Source: Bacteroidales bacterium
GTDB lineage: Bacteria > Bacteroidota > Bacteroidia > Bacteroidales > F082
Assembly: GCA_017548125.1 (NCBI GenBank)
Contig: JAFYNK010000055.1
Location: 1 to 64,000, forward strand
Direction: 5' to 3'
Length of the DNA stretch: 64,000 bases
The notes below the pieces were generated by a model. The model made no database searches and was not told the DNA's origin. It saw only the letters and a program-made list of their open reading frames with translations. The translations under genes were made by a program, and so were the position numbers. Below are positions 50,593-59,150 of the stretch, piece after piece; within the stretch, counting starts at the first letter, position 1; each line of letters opens with the position of its first letter.

Positions 50593-52608
50593 TTATTTGA
50601 CTGTTGTGATAACAACGCTAGCGCGACGTAATTGTGGTAATAATTGTTTGATTTGTGGATATTGTTCCATTAAACCTTTCAATGTTTCTTCGCGGTTTGA
50701 AGAGTTCTTGATTTCGTCAATTATTTCTTCACTGTTTTCGATTTCTGAAGCAGCTATTGCGTTCATGAGACCTTCCCAGTCAGCGCCTTTGTTAGAAATT
50801 TCGATGCGTTCTGTTTCGATTTCGCCGAGTTCTTTCTTGATTATTTCTACAGCTTCTTCAGCGCGTTTTTGAGCGAGGCGTTCGTTATATGCGTTGCTGC
50901 CTTCTGGTGAAGCATAACCTTCAACGATGATTCTGTTAACTGCTGAACCGTCTGTTACTTGGTTAGAAGCTCTGTTGAGAGCGTCGATGTTTGTTTGTGT
51001 CTTAACTTTTTGAGCACCATTCTTAGGGAATGAGATGTCGCTATAGTTGTTGTTGATAACTGTTGCTGGACTTAAAACGCTTTCTTGTTTTGGTCTTGAT
51101 GCTTCGTATTCTTGGATAGCATCTTTAACAGCTTGTTTAAGTTCTTCTGGTGTTATGTATGATTTAGCGTTTTCAGTAGCTTCTTCTGCTTGTTGTTGTG
51201 CTACAGCTTCTCTTACAGCTTGTTTAATTTCTTCAGCTGATACGCTTTCGTCATTAGAATCTAATCCGCACAATCTGTTGAATTTGTATCTTAAACCGAC
51301 GTTAATTGTTGAATATGCGTCGTAGTTGTAACCGTCAGTTAAACAATCCATCAAATCGCTGTTAGTGTAGTTTGTTGTAACATCAGCATAGAATTCTGTT
51401 GTCTCATTATAGTTATAAACGAGTTCGAGACCTAATGGGTATGTGAAAGCTGTTTTTCTACCATCGATACCATCACCTCTGTTGTTGTTAGCATCGTTAT
51501 TGTTATATCCAACGTGAACAACTTCTCCACCGCCTTCGATAAGGTAGTTGTTTGTTGCTCTGAATTGTGTTTGGCCAATACCGATGTGTGGATATAATGT
51601 AACTCTGCGGTCTTCGTTTTCACCGAAGATTAAGCCTATTACGTCAGCTGAAAGGTTGAGTGTTGCGTTTAAGTAGTTAGCATTTCCCATTTCGAAGAAG
51701 AATTCAGGAACTCTACCATTGCCGTTATATACACCTTTACCTAATTTGGCGTAGATTCTGTAATAGTTACGGAAGTCGTAACCAGCTCCAATGCTGAAAT
51801 TGTGACGCATTGTGCTTAAGTAGAAGTTGTTGTCTGCAAATAATAATGTTGCACCGCCATCTAATGTCAAGTACCAGTAATTGCAGAATTCATCTGTTGA
51901 TTTGAAGAAGTTGTGAATTTTGTTGTTAAATACGTAGTTAGCACCTAAGTTGATTGAGTAGAACCAATCGTTATGGTGATCGCCAGGTTTTAAACCATCA
52001 ATCAAATCTGAGTCTGAATAGTTTGTTGTGAAGTCTAAGTAAACATTCCATTGAGGGTTGATTTTATAGTTGAGTTCTAAACCCATTGGAATTGTAGCGA
52101 TAGATTTTCTACCATTGATACCGCCTTCGCTAACATTGCTGTCTTTGCCATAACCTTCTCTGAAGTATGTGCTGCCATCTGTATTAGTCAAGTTGATTCT
52201 GTATTGAAGTTGACCTAATCCGATGTGAGGAATAGCACTGAATTTTCTATCAGGGTTATAACCTAAAATAATGTTAGTTAAGTCTAATGTCAAATTGAGG
52301 TTTGCTTCAAAGTAGTTTGATTCTTCCAAGATGTGATTTTCATAACCACCGTTAAATGAACCGTAACCGACGTTTGCTTTCAAACCGATGTAGTTATCAA
52401 ACTTGTAACCAACTCCTAAATGTCCGTTCATGTCAAGTTTGAGCTTGTTAAAGTCGCCATTTAAGATACCTAATCCCAAGTCTCCTGAGACGTAGATGCT
52501 GTTCTTTTGGCTTGGTGTTTCATTAGTGCTTTCTTGAGCTACAATAAACATAGAGCTCATTGCTAAAGCAACTGTAAGCATTAATTTTTTAAAAGTAATC
52601 ATACGCAT
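50593..52608 (-). CDS. OmpA-like outer membrane protein with duplicated beta-barrel
   Basis: 671 residues. A signal peptide (to about residue 25, FIVAQ) is followed by two tandem similar barrel halves (about 35-235 and 245-450). Both contain the pattern NLTLDLTNIILGYNPDRKFSAIPHIGLGQ or its variant, GRK-x-A-T/F-x-P-x-GLEL-x-YN and TTNYSDSDLIDGL. A helical linker with repeated AVREAVAQQQAEE / AVKDAIQEYEAS units leads to an OmpA-type domain (560-671; VEGYASPEGSNAYNERLAQKRAEEA, then KGADWEGLMNAI). The canonical TD of OmpA is replaced by AS. The start could also be the next ATG, 2 codons in. Likely major outer membrane structural protein. Confidence 0.82.
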   Translation of the reverse strand: MRMITFKKLMLTVALAMSSMFIVAQESTNETPSQKNSIYVSGDLGLGILNGDFNKLKLDMNGHLGVGYKFDNYIGLKANVGYGSFNGGYENHILEESNYFEANLNLTLDLTNIILGYNPDRKFSAIPHIGLGQLQYRINLTNTDGSTYFREGYGKDSNVSEGGINGRKSIATIPMGLELNYKINPQWNVYLDFTTNYSDSDLIDGLKPGDHHNDWFYSINLGANYVFNNKIHNFFKSTDEFCNYWYLTLDGGATLLFADNNFYLSTMRHNFSIGAGYDFRNYYRIYAKLGKGVYNGNGRVPEFFFEMGNANYLNATLNLSADVIGLIFGENEDRRVTLYPHIGIGQTQFRATNNYLIEGGGEVVHVGYNNNDANNNRGDGIDGRKTAFTYPLGLELVYNYNETTEFYADVTTNYTNSDLMDCLTDGYNYDAYSTINVGLRYKFNRLCGLDSNDESVSAEEIKQAVREAVAQQQAEEATENAKSYITPEELKQAVKDAIQEYEASRPKQESVLSPATVINNNYSDISFPKNGAQKVKTQTNIDALNRASNQVTDGSAVNRIIVEGYASPEGSNAYNERLAQKRAEEAVEIIKKELGEIETERIEISNKGADWEGLMNAIAASEIENSEEIIDEIKNSSNREETLKGLMEQYPQIKQLLPQLRRASVVITTVK

Positions 52609-52643
52609 ATTATTTTTTTGTTTCTTTAACTATTATTGTTTAA

Positions 52644-53477
52644 TCATTCACAAGGTGAATATATTTTCTTATTGCTATTTCCTGTTTTCTTGCCTAACAT
52701 GTAGCTGACTCCGAAAGTGACTGAGCTAGAGTAGTCGTTAGCGCCTCTTTTTTCACAGTCTAACCAATCAGTATCGTACCAATTAGCTTCAATGTTTAAG
52801 TTTAATTTTGTATAACTTGATATTGCGTAATTGAAGTTGACGCCGCCTGTAAACATCATGACAGTTCTTCTTCCTTCGTCGTTATATCCTATTTTCCTTT
52901 CTTGATAACCAGAGTTATAAGTTGGATGTGCGCTCATCCAATAATCAGTATATCTGATATGTCCTCTATGATAGATTTGACCTAAACCTGCGATAGGAAC
53001 TATATGGAATCTTCTGCTTGGTGAATATCCTGAAATTAAATTAGTTAAGTTCAATGTTAAATTAAGATTAGCTTTATATCCATCTATATGTATGACATCC
53101 AGCCAACCGCCATAATTGCCGTTAAACGTTGTATATCCTACCTTTGCTTCAACGCCTATAAATTCTGAGATTTGGTATCCAACTCTGGCATTGATTTCGA
53201 GGCCTGGTACGTAACCGTTATTGTCACCTTGGAGGATAGAAGCTCCTAAGTTTCCTGTGAAATAGAAGAAATCCTTTTGCTCGTTGTATTTAATGAGTTT
53301 CTGGATTGGTTTGTTTTGTGTGTATTTGTTATTGTTGTTTTTCTTTACCTTTGTGTAATTTATAGGTTTATAATTCTTGTTACTTGATGAAAAACTACCT
53401 TCTATCTGCCCGTAGAATGCCAATGGACATAACATCAACAATGCAAGGATAATTTTTTTTGTAAAATTCAACATCAC
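52644..53477 (-). CDS. Outer-membrane beta-barrel protein paralogous to the OmpA-like barrel half
   Basis: 277 residues. A signal peptide (to LAFYGQ) is followed by a basic, Asn/Lys-rich linker and one copy of the barrel module seen twice in the neighbouring 671-residue protein: NLTLNLTNLISGYSPSRRFHIVPIAGLGQ, GRRTVMMFTGGVNFNYAI, ANWYDTDWLDC, SSVTFGVSYMLG. It has no OmpA peptidoglycan domain. It lies 35 bases upstream of that gene on the same strand, so the pair looks like a duplicated operon. A minus-strand -7 element TATCTTTG is at 53517-53524. Confidence 0.78.
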   Translation of the reverse strand: MMLNFTKKIILALLMLCPLAFYGQIEGSFSSSNKNYKPINYTKVKKNNNNKYTQNKPIQKLIKYNEQKDFFYFTGNLGASILQGDNNGYVPGLEINARVGYQISEFIGVEAKVGYTTFNGNYGGWLDVIHIDGYKANLNLTLNLTNLISGYSPSRRFHIVPIAGLGQIYHRGHIRYTDYWMSAHPTYNSGYQERKIGYNDEGRRTVMMFTGGVNFNYAISSYTKLNLNIEANWYDTDWLDCEKRGANDYSSSVTFGVSYMLGKKTGNSNKKIYSPCE

Positions 53478-53589
53478 GATATTCTTTTATTTTATTATTT
53501 TTTGATAAATTTTATGCAAAGATATAATATATAGCATGCAAAAATAATAAAATTATCATAATGCCAAATGTTTTTCTGTAATTTTTTTA

Positions 53590-53616
53590 GAAAAAAAAAG
53601 CCGCGTTTAGCGGCTT
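53590..53616 (-). terminator. Intrinsic terminator of the TPR/OmpA-like gene
   Basis: aagccgc, loop, gcggctt read on the minus strand, followed by nine T (the A-run at 53591-53599). Confidence 0.88.
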
Positions 53617-53635
53617 GATTATTAGGTGTTTAGCG

Positions 53636-55444
53636 TTATTCAACTAATGCGATGAATTCAGGTTCATCTTGCAAGTAAGCGAATTCCATATCATATTTTG
53701 CAATATTCTTAATTTTAGAGTCTTTTTTGATTGCTTTAGCAAGGTGTTTTAAGCTTTTTTCCATGTCTTTTGTCCTTGCTGCAATGATAGCTTGTAAGTA
53801 TAATGTCTTGCCATTTTCTTCCAAACATTTAATGGTTTCTTCTGCTACAATATACTTTTTATCAAGAGTTTGTGCCAATGCAACATTATAATCGCAGTTT
53901 GGATTGTCTTTGGTCATCAGTTTAATGGCTTTATCGTAATTACCTTTATTAATATTGACGACGCCTTCGTTGTAACTTGTATTGACGCCTAACTTTTGTG
54001 CCTGATTGAACAATGCAGCTGCTGTCTCGTAGTCGTTTTCAAAAATGGCTATAATACCTAAGTTATTATATGCTTCACCTAACAAATCGTCGATTTCTAT
54101 TGCTTGGTTCAAGAGATGTTTTGCATGTTTGGTATTGCCTTTTTCAATGGCAACAGCTCCGGCATTGCAATATGGTTCGGCGTTATTAGGATATGTCTCT
54201 ATTGCTGTGATATAAATCATTTCCTTGTTTTTCAATTCTTTTACCAAGGTTGCTGCATACATCATCTGGTCGCAGCTTAACGATTGTGGATTATTGGTGC
54301 AAGCTTTAGTGATTGCCTCGTCGCTCATTGTTGGTTCTATGGTATTCACTTTAACAATAGTACGTCGTAATGATGGGAAGATGTTCTTTTCAAACTCAGG
54401 ATATTGTTTCATGTATTTGTTTAATTGAGCGACTCTCTCTTCAGGTGATTGCTTTTTTAAAGTATTGATAATTGCTTCTTTATCTTTTATATTTGAACTT
54501 TCAATTGCTGCCATCAAACCGTCCCAGTCGGCGCCTTTGCCTTGTGTCATGAACTCAATATCGCTGACGTTTTTATATGTTACGTGTGAGTTTTTTTGTG
54601 CTGACAATGACTCCAGTCTTTTCTTCAAAAATTCTTCAGTCATCTTGGCTCTCTTGTTTGACAGATTCTTGTTGTAGCTCAAAGGTCCTTCAGGAGAAGC
54701 CCATCCGATAATCTCGATATTATCGATGTCCCATCCTTTCATGATGTGTGATGTCAAGTCGTGGATAGCGTTTTTGTTTTGGATGTTTTTGTTCAAAGGC
54801 ACAGCCCAATTGATGGCGTCAGAATTTACCATAAAGAAAATGTCGCCGTCATCGGTGGTGATGTTCTGTTTCTTGTAAGGTGCAGCGTACGCTGTCTTAA
54901 GCGCTGTCTTGTCAATGTTTTGTGCTGTGTTGATAACGCCTTCTCCAATTAAAATGGCATTGCATAAGACAAAATCCTCATGATCTTTTATTGATTTCTG
55001 ATTGTGATGAACAGTTTCCTTAAATTTGTAAATAATAGGTTCTGCAATCAATAAAGAATTGTACATGTCATCGTTGTAAGGTATTGTTACAGTGTAGGAA
55101 AAACCTCCACCATCTCTCTTGCTCACAACGATTCCTTCGCCATCGACTTTCTCTCCGATGAAATTCATGGAAGGCAATTCTGTCTCGCCGTTCTCATAAA
55201 CTAAAACAGGAGTGATGTTCATGACGGTTTTCTTGTTGAAGTATTTTGGAGGAAATTCAGCCTCGATGGTCACTGTGACAAGGTTGCCTTTGTTTTCCAA
55301 AATATTTGGCGAAGCATTTATATAAACTTTGTTGAAATGCTTTGCCATGCTTTTGACATCATGAGTCTTAGCTTGAAAAATCATAGGTGTCATAATCATG
55401 ATGACGACTATGATTGTCTTGAATAATGAATTGATCTTTTTCAT
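53636..55444 (-). CDS. Secreted protein with OmpA-like domain and C-terminal TPR repeats
   Basis: 602 residues. Signal peptide to about 25 (MIFQAK). The N-terminal 220 residues are beta-rich and resemble the outer-membrane biogenesis-type proteins found beside minor fimbriae in Bacteroides. An OmpA-like domain (about 240-370; IEIIGWASPEGPLSYNKNLSNKRAK, then QGKGADWDGLMAAIESS) is homologous to that of the 671-residue protein. TPR-like helices fill about 380-602 (GDTKHAKHLLNQAIEID-type units, EAYNNLGIIAIFENDYETAAALFNQAQ). The OmpA domain sits mid-protein, which is unusual. It may tether a periplasmic complex to the cell wall. Confidence 0.78.
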   Translation of the reverse strand: MKKINSLFKTIIVVIMIMTPMIFQAKTHDVKSMAKHFNKVYINASPNILENKGNLVTVTIEAEFPPKYFNKKTVMNITPVLVYENGETELPSMNFIGEKVDGEGIVVSKRDGGGFSYTVTIPYNDDMYNSLLIAEPIIYKFKETVHHNQKSIKDHEDFVLCNAILIGEGVINTAQNIDKTALKTAYAAPYKKQNITTDDGDIFFMVNSDAINWAVPLNKNIQNKNAIHDLTSHIMKGWDIDNIEIIGWASPEGPLSYNKNLSNKRAKMTEEFLKKRLESLSAQKNSHVTYKNVSDIEFMTQGKGADWDGLMAAIESSNIKDKEAIINTLKKQSPEERVAQLNKYMKQYPEFEKNIFPSLRRTIVKVNTIEPTMSDEAITKACTNNPQSLSCDQMMYAATLVKELKNKEMIYITAIETYPNNAEPYCNAGAVAIEKGNTKHAKHLLNQAIEIDDLLGEAYNNLGIIAIFENDYETAAALFNQAQKLGVNTSYNEGVVNINKGNYDKAIKLMTKDNPNCDYNVALAQTLDKKYIVAEETIKCLEENGKTLYLQAIIAARTKDMEKSLKHLAKAIKKDSKIKNIAKYDMEFAYLQDEPEFIALVE

Positions 55445-55506
55445 CTTTTTGTTGTTTTTATGTTTGAAAAAAACAAAGATGAAAGATCTTGGTTCAATGG
55501 ATTATC

Positions 55507-56034
55507 TTATTTTTTCCAGAGAGAATTGAATATTTCGTACATCAATATTCCGCCGCTGATTGACACATTCAACGAGTGTTTTGTTCCTTCTTGTGGTATT
55601 TCTATTGCGTTGTTACAATATTGCAATATTTCATCATCAACGCCGTCAACTTCGTTGCCAAAGATGTAAGCGCTTTTCTCTTTGTGAATGAAATCGTTAA
55701 GCATTACGCTGCCTTCGATCTGTTCTACGGCATTGATGATATAGCCGTTTTCTTTCAGATAAACGCAAGCTTCTTCAGTAGTTTCGAAATAACGCCATTT
55801 GACGCTTTCTTCTGCGCCTAAAGCAGTCTTGTGTATCTCACGATGCGGCGGACAAGCGGTTATTCCGCACAAGAAAATCTCTCCTATTCTGAAGGCGTCG
55901 GCAGTGCGGAAAAATGAGCCGATATTGCTCAATGAACGAACATTGTCTAAAACAATAACTACATCTAATTTTTCAACTTGTTGATATTCAGATAAACTTA
56001 ATCTGTTCAACTCGGGCATCGTAAGTTTTCGCAT
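55507..56034 (-). CDS. SpoU/TrmH-family RNA 2'-O-ribose methyltransferase
   Basis: 175 residues. SPOUT-fold motifs 1-3 are NVRSLSNIGSFFRTADAF, AYIFGNEVDGVDDEIL and EIPQEGTKHSLNVSISGGILMYEI; motif 1 carries the catalytic arginine, motif 3 the AdoMet knot. No N-terminal RNA-binding extension, so it is a short form like TrmL/TrmH. The target could be tRNA or rRNA. It is divergent from mutS; a minus-strand TATTTTTG is at 56053-56060. Confidence 0.87.
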   Translation of the reverse strand: MRKLTMPELNRLSLSEYQQVEKLDVVIVLDNVRSLSNIGSFFRTADAFRIGEIFLCGITACPPHREIHKTALGAEESVKWRYFETTEEACVYLKENGYIINAVEQIEGSVMLNDFIHKEKSAYIFGNEVDGVDDEILQYCNNAIEIPQEGTKHSLNVSISGGILMYEIFNSLWKK

Positions 56035-56096
56035 CGTAATTCTATTTTATGGCAAAAATAATGTTTTATCAAAAACGAAACGAAAATAAAAATATT

Positions 56097-56104
56097 TATC
56101 TTTG
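56097..56104 (+). promoter_or_regulatory. -7 element of mutS
   Basis: TATCTTTG, 36 bases before the mutS ATG. No convincing -33 TTG is seen. Confidence 0.5.
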
Positions 56105-56139
56105 TAATTTAAAGAAAATTAAAAATAACGGAAGACTTT

Positions 56140-58764
56140 ATGGCGAAGACAGATAAAGAAAATCAAGAACTTGAAACCCCATTGATGAAACAATATTATT
56201 CATTCAAGTCGAAGTATCCAGAGGCTTTGCTGCTGTTCAGAGTGGGCGACTTTTATGAAACTTTCGGCGAAGATGCCATCAAGACTTCCGAAATACTTGG
56301 TATCGTTCTGACAAAAAGAGGCAAGTCGGCGGCTACTGCTACCGAACTGGCTGGTTTCCCTCATCATGCGCTCGACACTTATCTGCCTAAACTCGTCAAG
56401 GCCGGACAGAAAGTGGCGGTGTGCGAACAGCTTGAAGATCCAAAACTTACCAAGAAAATCGTTAAACGCGGCATTACTGAACTCGTCACCCCTGGTGTAA
56501 CTTACGACGATAATGTGCTCGTGCAAAAGGAAAACAATTTCCTCGCCTCAATACATATAGACGACAAAGAGTCGGGAATCGCTTTCCTCGATGTATCGAC
56601 AGGCGAGTTCTATCTTACTCAGGGAAACAACGAATATATCGACAAGCTACTTCAAAGTTTTAACCCTTCTGAAGTGCTTTGCCAAAGAAACAAACGCAAA
56701 CTATTCATAGAGAATTTCAGCGAGAAATATTATATGACGGTGTTCGACGATTGGGTCTTCACCGATGATTATGCTAATGACATCCTCACCCGTCATTTCA
56801 ATACAAATTCTCTTAAAGGCTTTGGCGTCAGCGATTTCCCTAAAGGAATAATAGCAGCAGGCGCCGCTATACATTATCTCCACGAAACTCAACACGATAA
56901 AATATCATACATCGGCTCCTTGTCGCGCATCGACCAAGGTCAGTTTGTGTGGCTCGACAAGTTCACGATCAGAAACCTCGAGCTTCTTCATTCCGCCAAC
57001 GCCAACGCCAAGACATTGATAGACGTCATCGACAAGACGTCTTCGCCTATGGGAAGCCGCCTCATGCGTCGTTGGCTCTCCCTCCCTCTGAAAAACAAGG
57101 AACAGATAATGGCGCGTTATGAAGTGGTGGATTATTTTACGGAAAATAATGAGCTGATAAGTACGTTCCAGGACTCGATACGTCAGATAGGCGATTTGGA
57201 ACGTCTCATCTCCAAGGTCTCTTTGCTGCGCGTCAATCCGCGTGAAATGCTGCAAGTGGCAAGAGCTCTCGATAATATTGAACTGATTAAAAGCCTTTGC
57301 GACAAAAGTGAGAGCCAGGCCTTGAAATTATATGCCGAACAGTTTAATGTCTGCGATACTATAAGACAAAGAATAAAGAATGTGATAAATGTTGATGCTC
57401 CAGCGCTCATCTCTAAAGGACACATTATTAATGATGGCATCGACGAAGAACTCGATTCGCTTCGCAGATTGTCGCGTTCTGGAAAAGATTATCTCATGGA
57501 TATTCAGAAACGTGAGTCGGCAGCAACGGGAATCTCGTCTTTGAAGATAGGTTATAATAATGTGTTCGGATATTATCTGGAAGTGACCAACCTTCATAAG
57601 GACAAGGTGCCTTCAGAATGGATTCGCAAGCAGACTCTGGCTAATGCTGAACGTTATATCACTGAGGAACTTAAAGAATACGAACAGAAGATTCTCGGCG
57701 CCGATGAGAAGATACAGGCTATCGAAGAACGTATTTATTTTGAATTGATAAACGCATGTGGTGAGTTCGTCGCTCCTATTCAGCTCGACGCATCTCTCAT
57801 TGCCAAGATGGATTGTCTGATTAGCTTCGCCGCTGTAGCATTGAAAAACAATTACGTCAAACCTGAGATAGATGATTCGTATGTCATTGATATTAAGGAA
57901 GGACGCCATCCTGTCATTGAACAGATGATGCCTGTTGGCGAACAATATATTTCCAATGATGTTTATCTTGACAGGGAAAAACAGCAGATTATCATAATAA
58001 CCGGACCTAATATGTCGGGTAAGTCGGCTTTGTTGCGACAGACTGCCTTGATTGTTCTTCTCGCTCAGATTGGATGCTTCGTTCCTGCCGAGTCGGCGCG
58101 CATCGGTCTTGTGGATAAGATTTTCACGAGGGTAGGGGCGAGCGACAATATCTCTTCCGGCGAATCCACTTTCATGGTGGAGATGAACGAAACGGCGAGC
58201 ATCTTGAATAATATCTCTAACCGAAGCCTCGTGCTTCTTGATGAGATTGGCAGAGGAACAAGCACATACGACGGAATAAGCATCGCGTGGGCGATAACGG
58301 AATATCTTCACGATCATCCTCAATGCCGTGCTAAGGTCTTGTTCGCGACGCATTATCATGAGCTTATAGAAATGGAAAGTTCTTTCAAGAGAATCAAGAA
58401 CTATCATGTGAGCGTGAAGGAGATGAACGACAAGGTTATCTTTTTGAGGAAGTTGAAGAAAGGCGGAAGCGCGCACAGCTTCGGTATTCATGTGGCAGCG
58501 ATGGCAGGGATGCCGCGTAAGGTTATCGACAGAGCCGATGCCTTGCTATCTATGCTGGAAAAGTCGCATTCGCATGAGTCGTTGAATAATGCCGTCAATG
58601 AGACAAAATCGTGCAATGATATGCAGCTGAGTTTTATCCAGCTCGACGACCCTCTCTTGCTTCAAATCAAAGAAGATATTTTAAATACGAATATAGATAT
58701 TCTCACTCCCGTTGAGGCTCTGATGAAACTGAATGAGATAAAGAAACTTTTGAATAAGACTTGA
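56140..58764 (+). CDS. mutS: DNA mismatch repair protein MutS
   Basis: 874 residues. The mismatch-reading Phe-x-Glu is Phe38-Tyr39-Glu40 in [16 protein letters not shown]. The ATPase Walker A is GPNMSGKS (622-629), Walker [13 protein letters not shown], followed by [14 protein letters not shown] and LFATHYHEL. The Lever/clamp part and a C-terminal extension are normal, so this is MutS1 and not MutS2. No MutL is adjacent. Confidence 0.96.
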   Translation: MAKTDKENQELETPLMKQYYSFKSKYPEALLLFRVGDFYETFGEDAIKTSEILGIVLTKRGKSAATATELAGFPHHALDTYLPKLVKAGQKVAVCEQLEDPKLTKKIVKRGITELVTPGVTYDDNVLVQKENNFLASIHIDDKESGIAFLDVSTGEFYLTQGNNEYIDKLLQSFNPSEVLCQRNKRKLFIENFSEKYYMTVFDDWVFTDDYANDILTRHFNTNSLKGFGVSDFPKGIIAAGAAIHYLHETQHDKISYIGSLSRIDQGQFVWLDKFTIRNLELLHSANANAKTLIDVIDKTSSPMGSRLMRRWLSLPLKNKEQIMARYEVVDYFTENNELISTFQDSIRQIGDLERLISKVSLLRVNPREMLQVARALDNIELIKSLCDKSESQALKLYAEQFNVCDTIRQRIKNVINVDAPALISKGHIINDGIDEELDSLRRLSRSGKDYLMDIQKRESAATGISSLKIGYNNVFGYYLEVTNLHKDKVPSEWIRKQTLANAERYITEELKEYEQKILGADEKIQAIEERIYFELINACGEFVAPIQLDASLIAKMDCLISFAAVALKNNYVKPEIDDSYVIDIKEGRHPVIEQMMPVGEQYISNDVYLDREKQQIIIITGPNMSGKSALLRQTALIVLLAQIGCFVPAESARIGLVDKIFTRVGASDNISSGESTFMVEMNETASILNNISNRSLVLLDEIGRGTSTYDGISIAWAITEYLHDHPQCRAKVLFATHYHELIEMESSFKRIKNYHVSVKEMNDKVIFLRKLKKGGSAHSFGIHVAAMAGMPRKVIDRADALLSMLEKSHSHESLNNAVNETKSCNDMQLSFIQLDDPLLLQIKEDILNTNIDILTPVEALMKLNEIKKLLNKT

Positions 58765-58792
58765 TGGCTATTGGCTTAGCTCTTAGTTCAAA

Positions 58793-58829
58793 AAAAAGAC
58801 CGCCTAAAACTTGTTAGACGGTCTTTTTT
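58793..58829. terminator. Bidirectional terminator after mutS
   Basis: aaaagaccg and cggtctttt form the stem, with A- and T-tracts on the two sides. It serves mutS and the convergent small-protein gene. Confidence 0.88.
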
Positions 58830-58837
58830 GTTGCTGG

Positions 58838-59119
58838 CTATTCTTTTTTTCTTCTAGAATATGTGAGTGCCAAGCCTGTTAAGATAAGTAATCCTGAACC
58901 TAATGGTACGGGTTGGTTTGGATCTGTTGCGTCAATATCAAGCAGATAGTTGTAACTGTCTGGCAACATTGGCAGTATTTCGCTTTGATGTTCGCTTCTG
59001 AATTTGAACTTGAAATCATAGAAAAAACCGTCAGTATTACTATCATAGTTTTGTTCCTGTGCATTGATGTTTGATAAAAATCCAATGAGAACTAATATTG
59101 TCAATATATACTTTTTCAT
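58838..59119 (-). CDS. Tiny signal-peptide protein with PEP-CTERM-like anchor, partner of the giant LRR protein
   Basis: 93 residues: signal peptide to NINAQ (1-21), then TDGFFYDFKFKFRSEHQ and an acidic stretch, then PVPLGSGLLILTGLALTYSRRKKE, a proline/glycine-led membrane helix with a basic tail. This is the layout of exosortase-type sorting tails. It shares the NAQ/KAQ-end signal, the (S/T)DGFF motif and the tail layout with the protein at 4662. It begins 31 bases after the stop of the giant type IX cargo on the same strand, so the two are probably co-transcribed. Confidence 0.75.
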   Translation of the reverse strand: MKKYILTILVLIGFLSNINAQEQNYDSNTDGFFYDFKFKFRSEHQSEILPMLPDSYNYLLDIDATDPNQPVPLGSGLLILTGLALTYSRRKKE

Positions 59120-59150
59120 ATTTTTCTTTTTACTTTATTAAACAATAGTA

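Noticed and set aside
57613..58491. A long open frame (292 codons) on the minus strand inside mutS
   Set aside because: It overlaps the conserved ATPase core of MutS, has no recognisable domain, and its composition is that expected for the antisense of a conserved gene.
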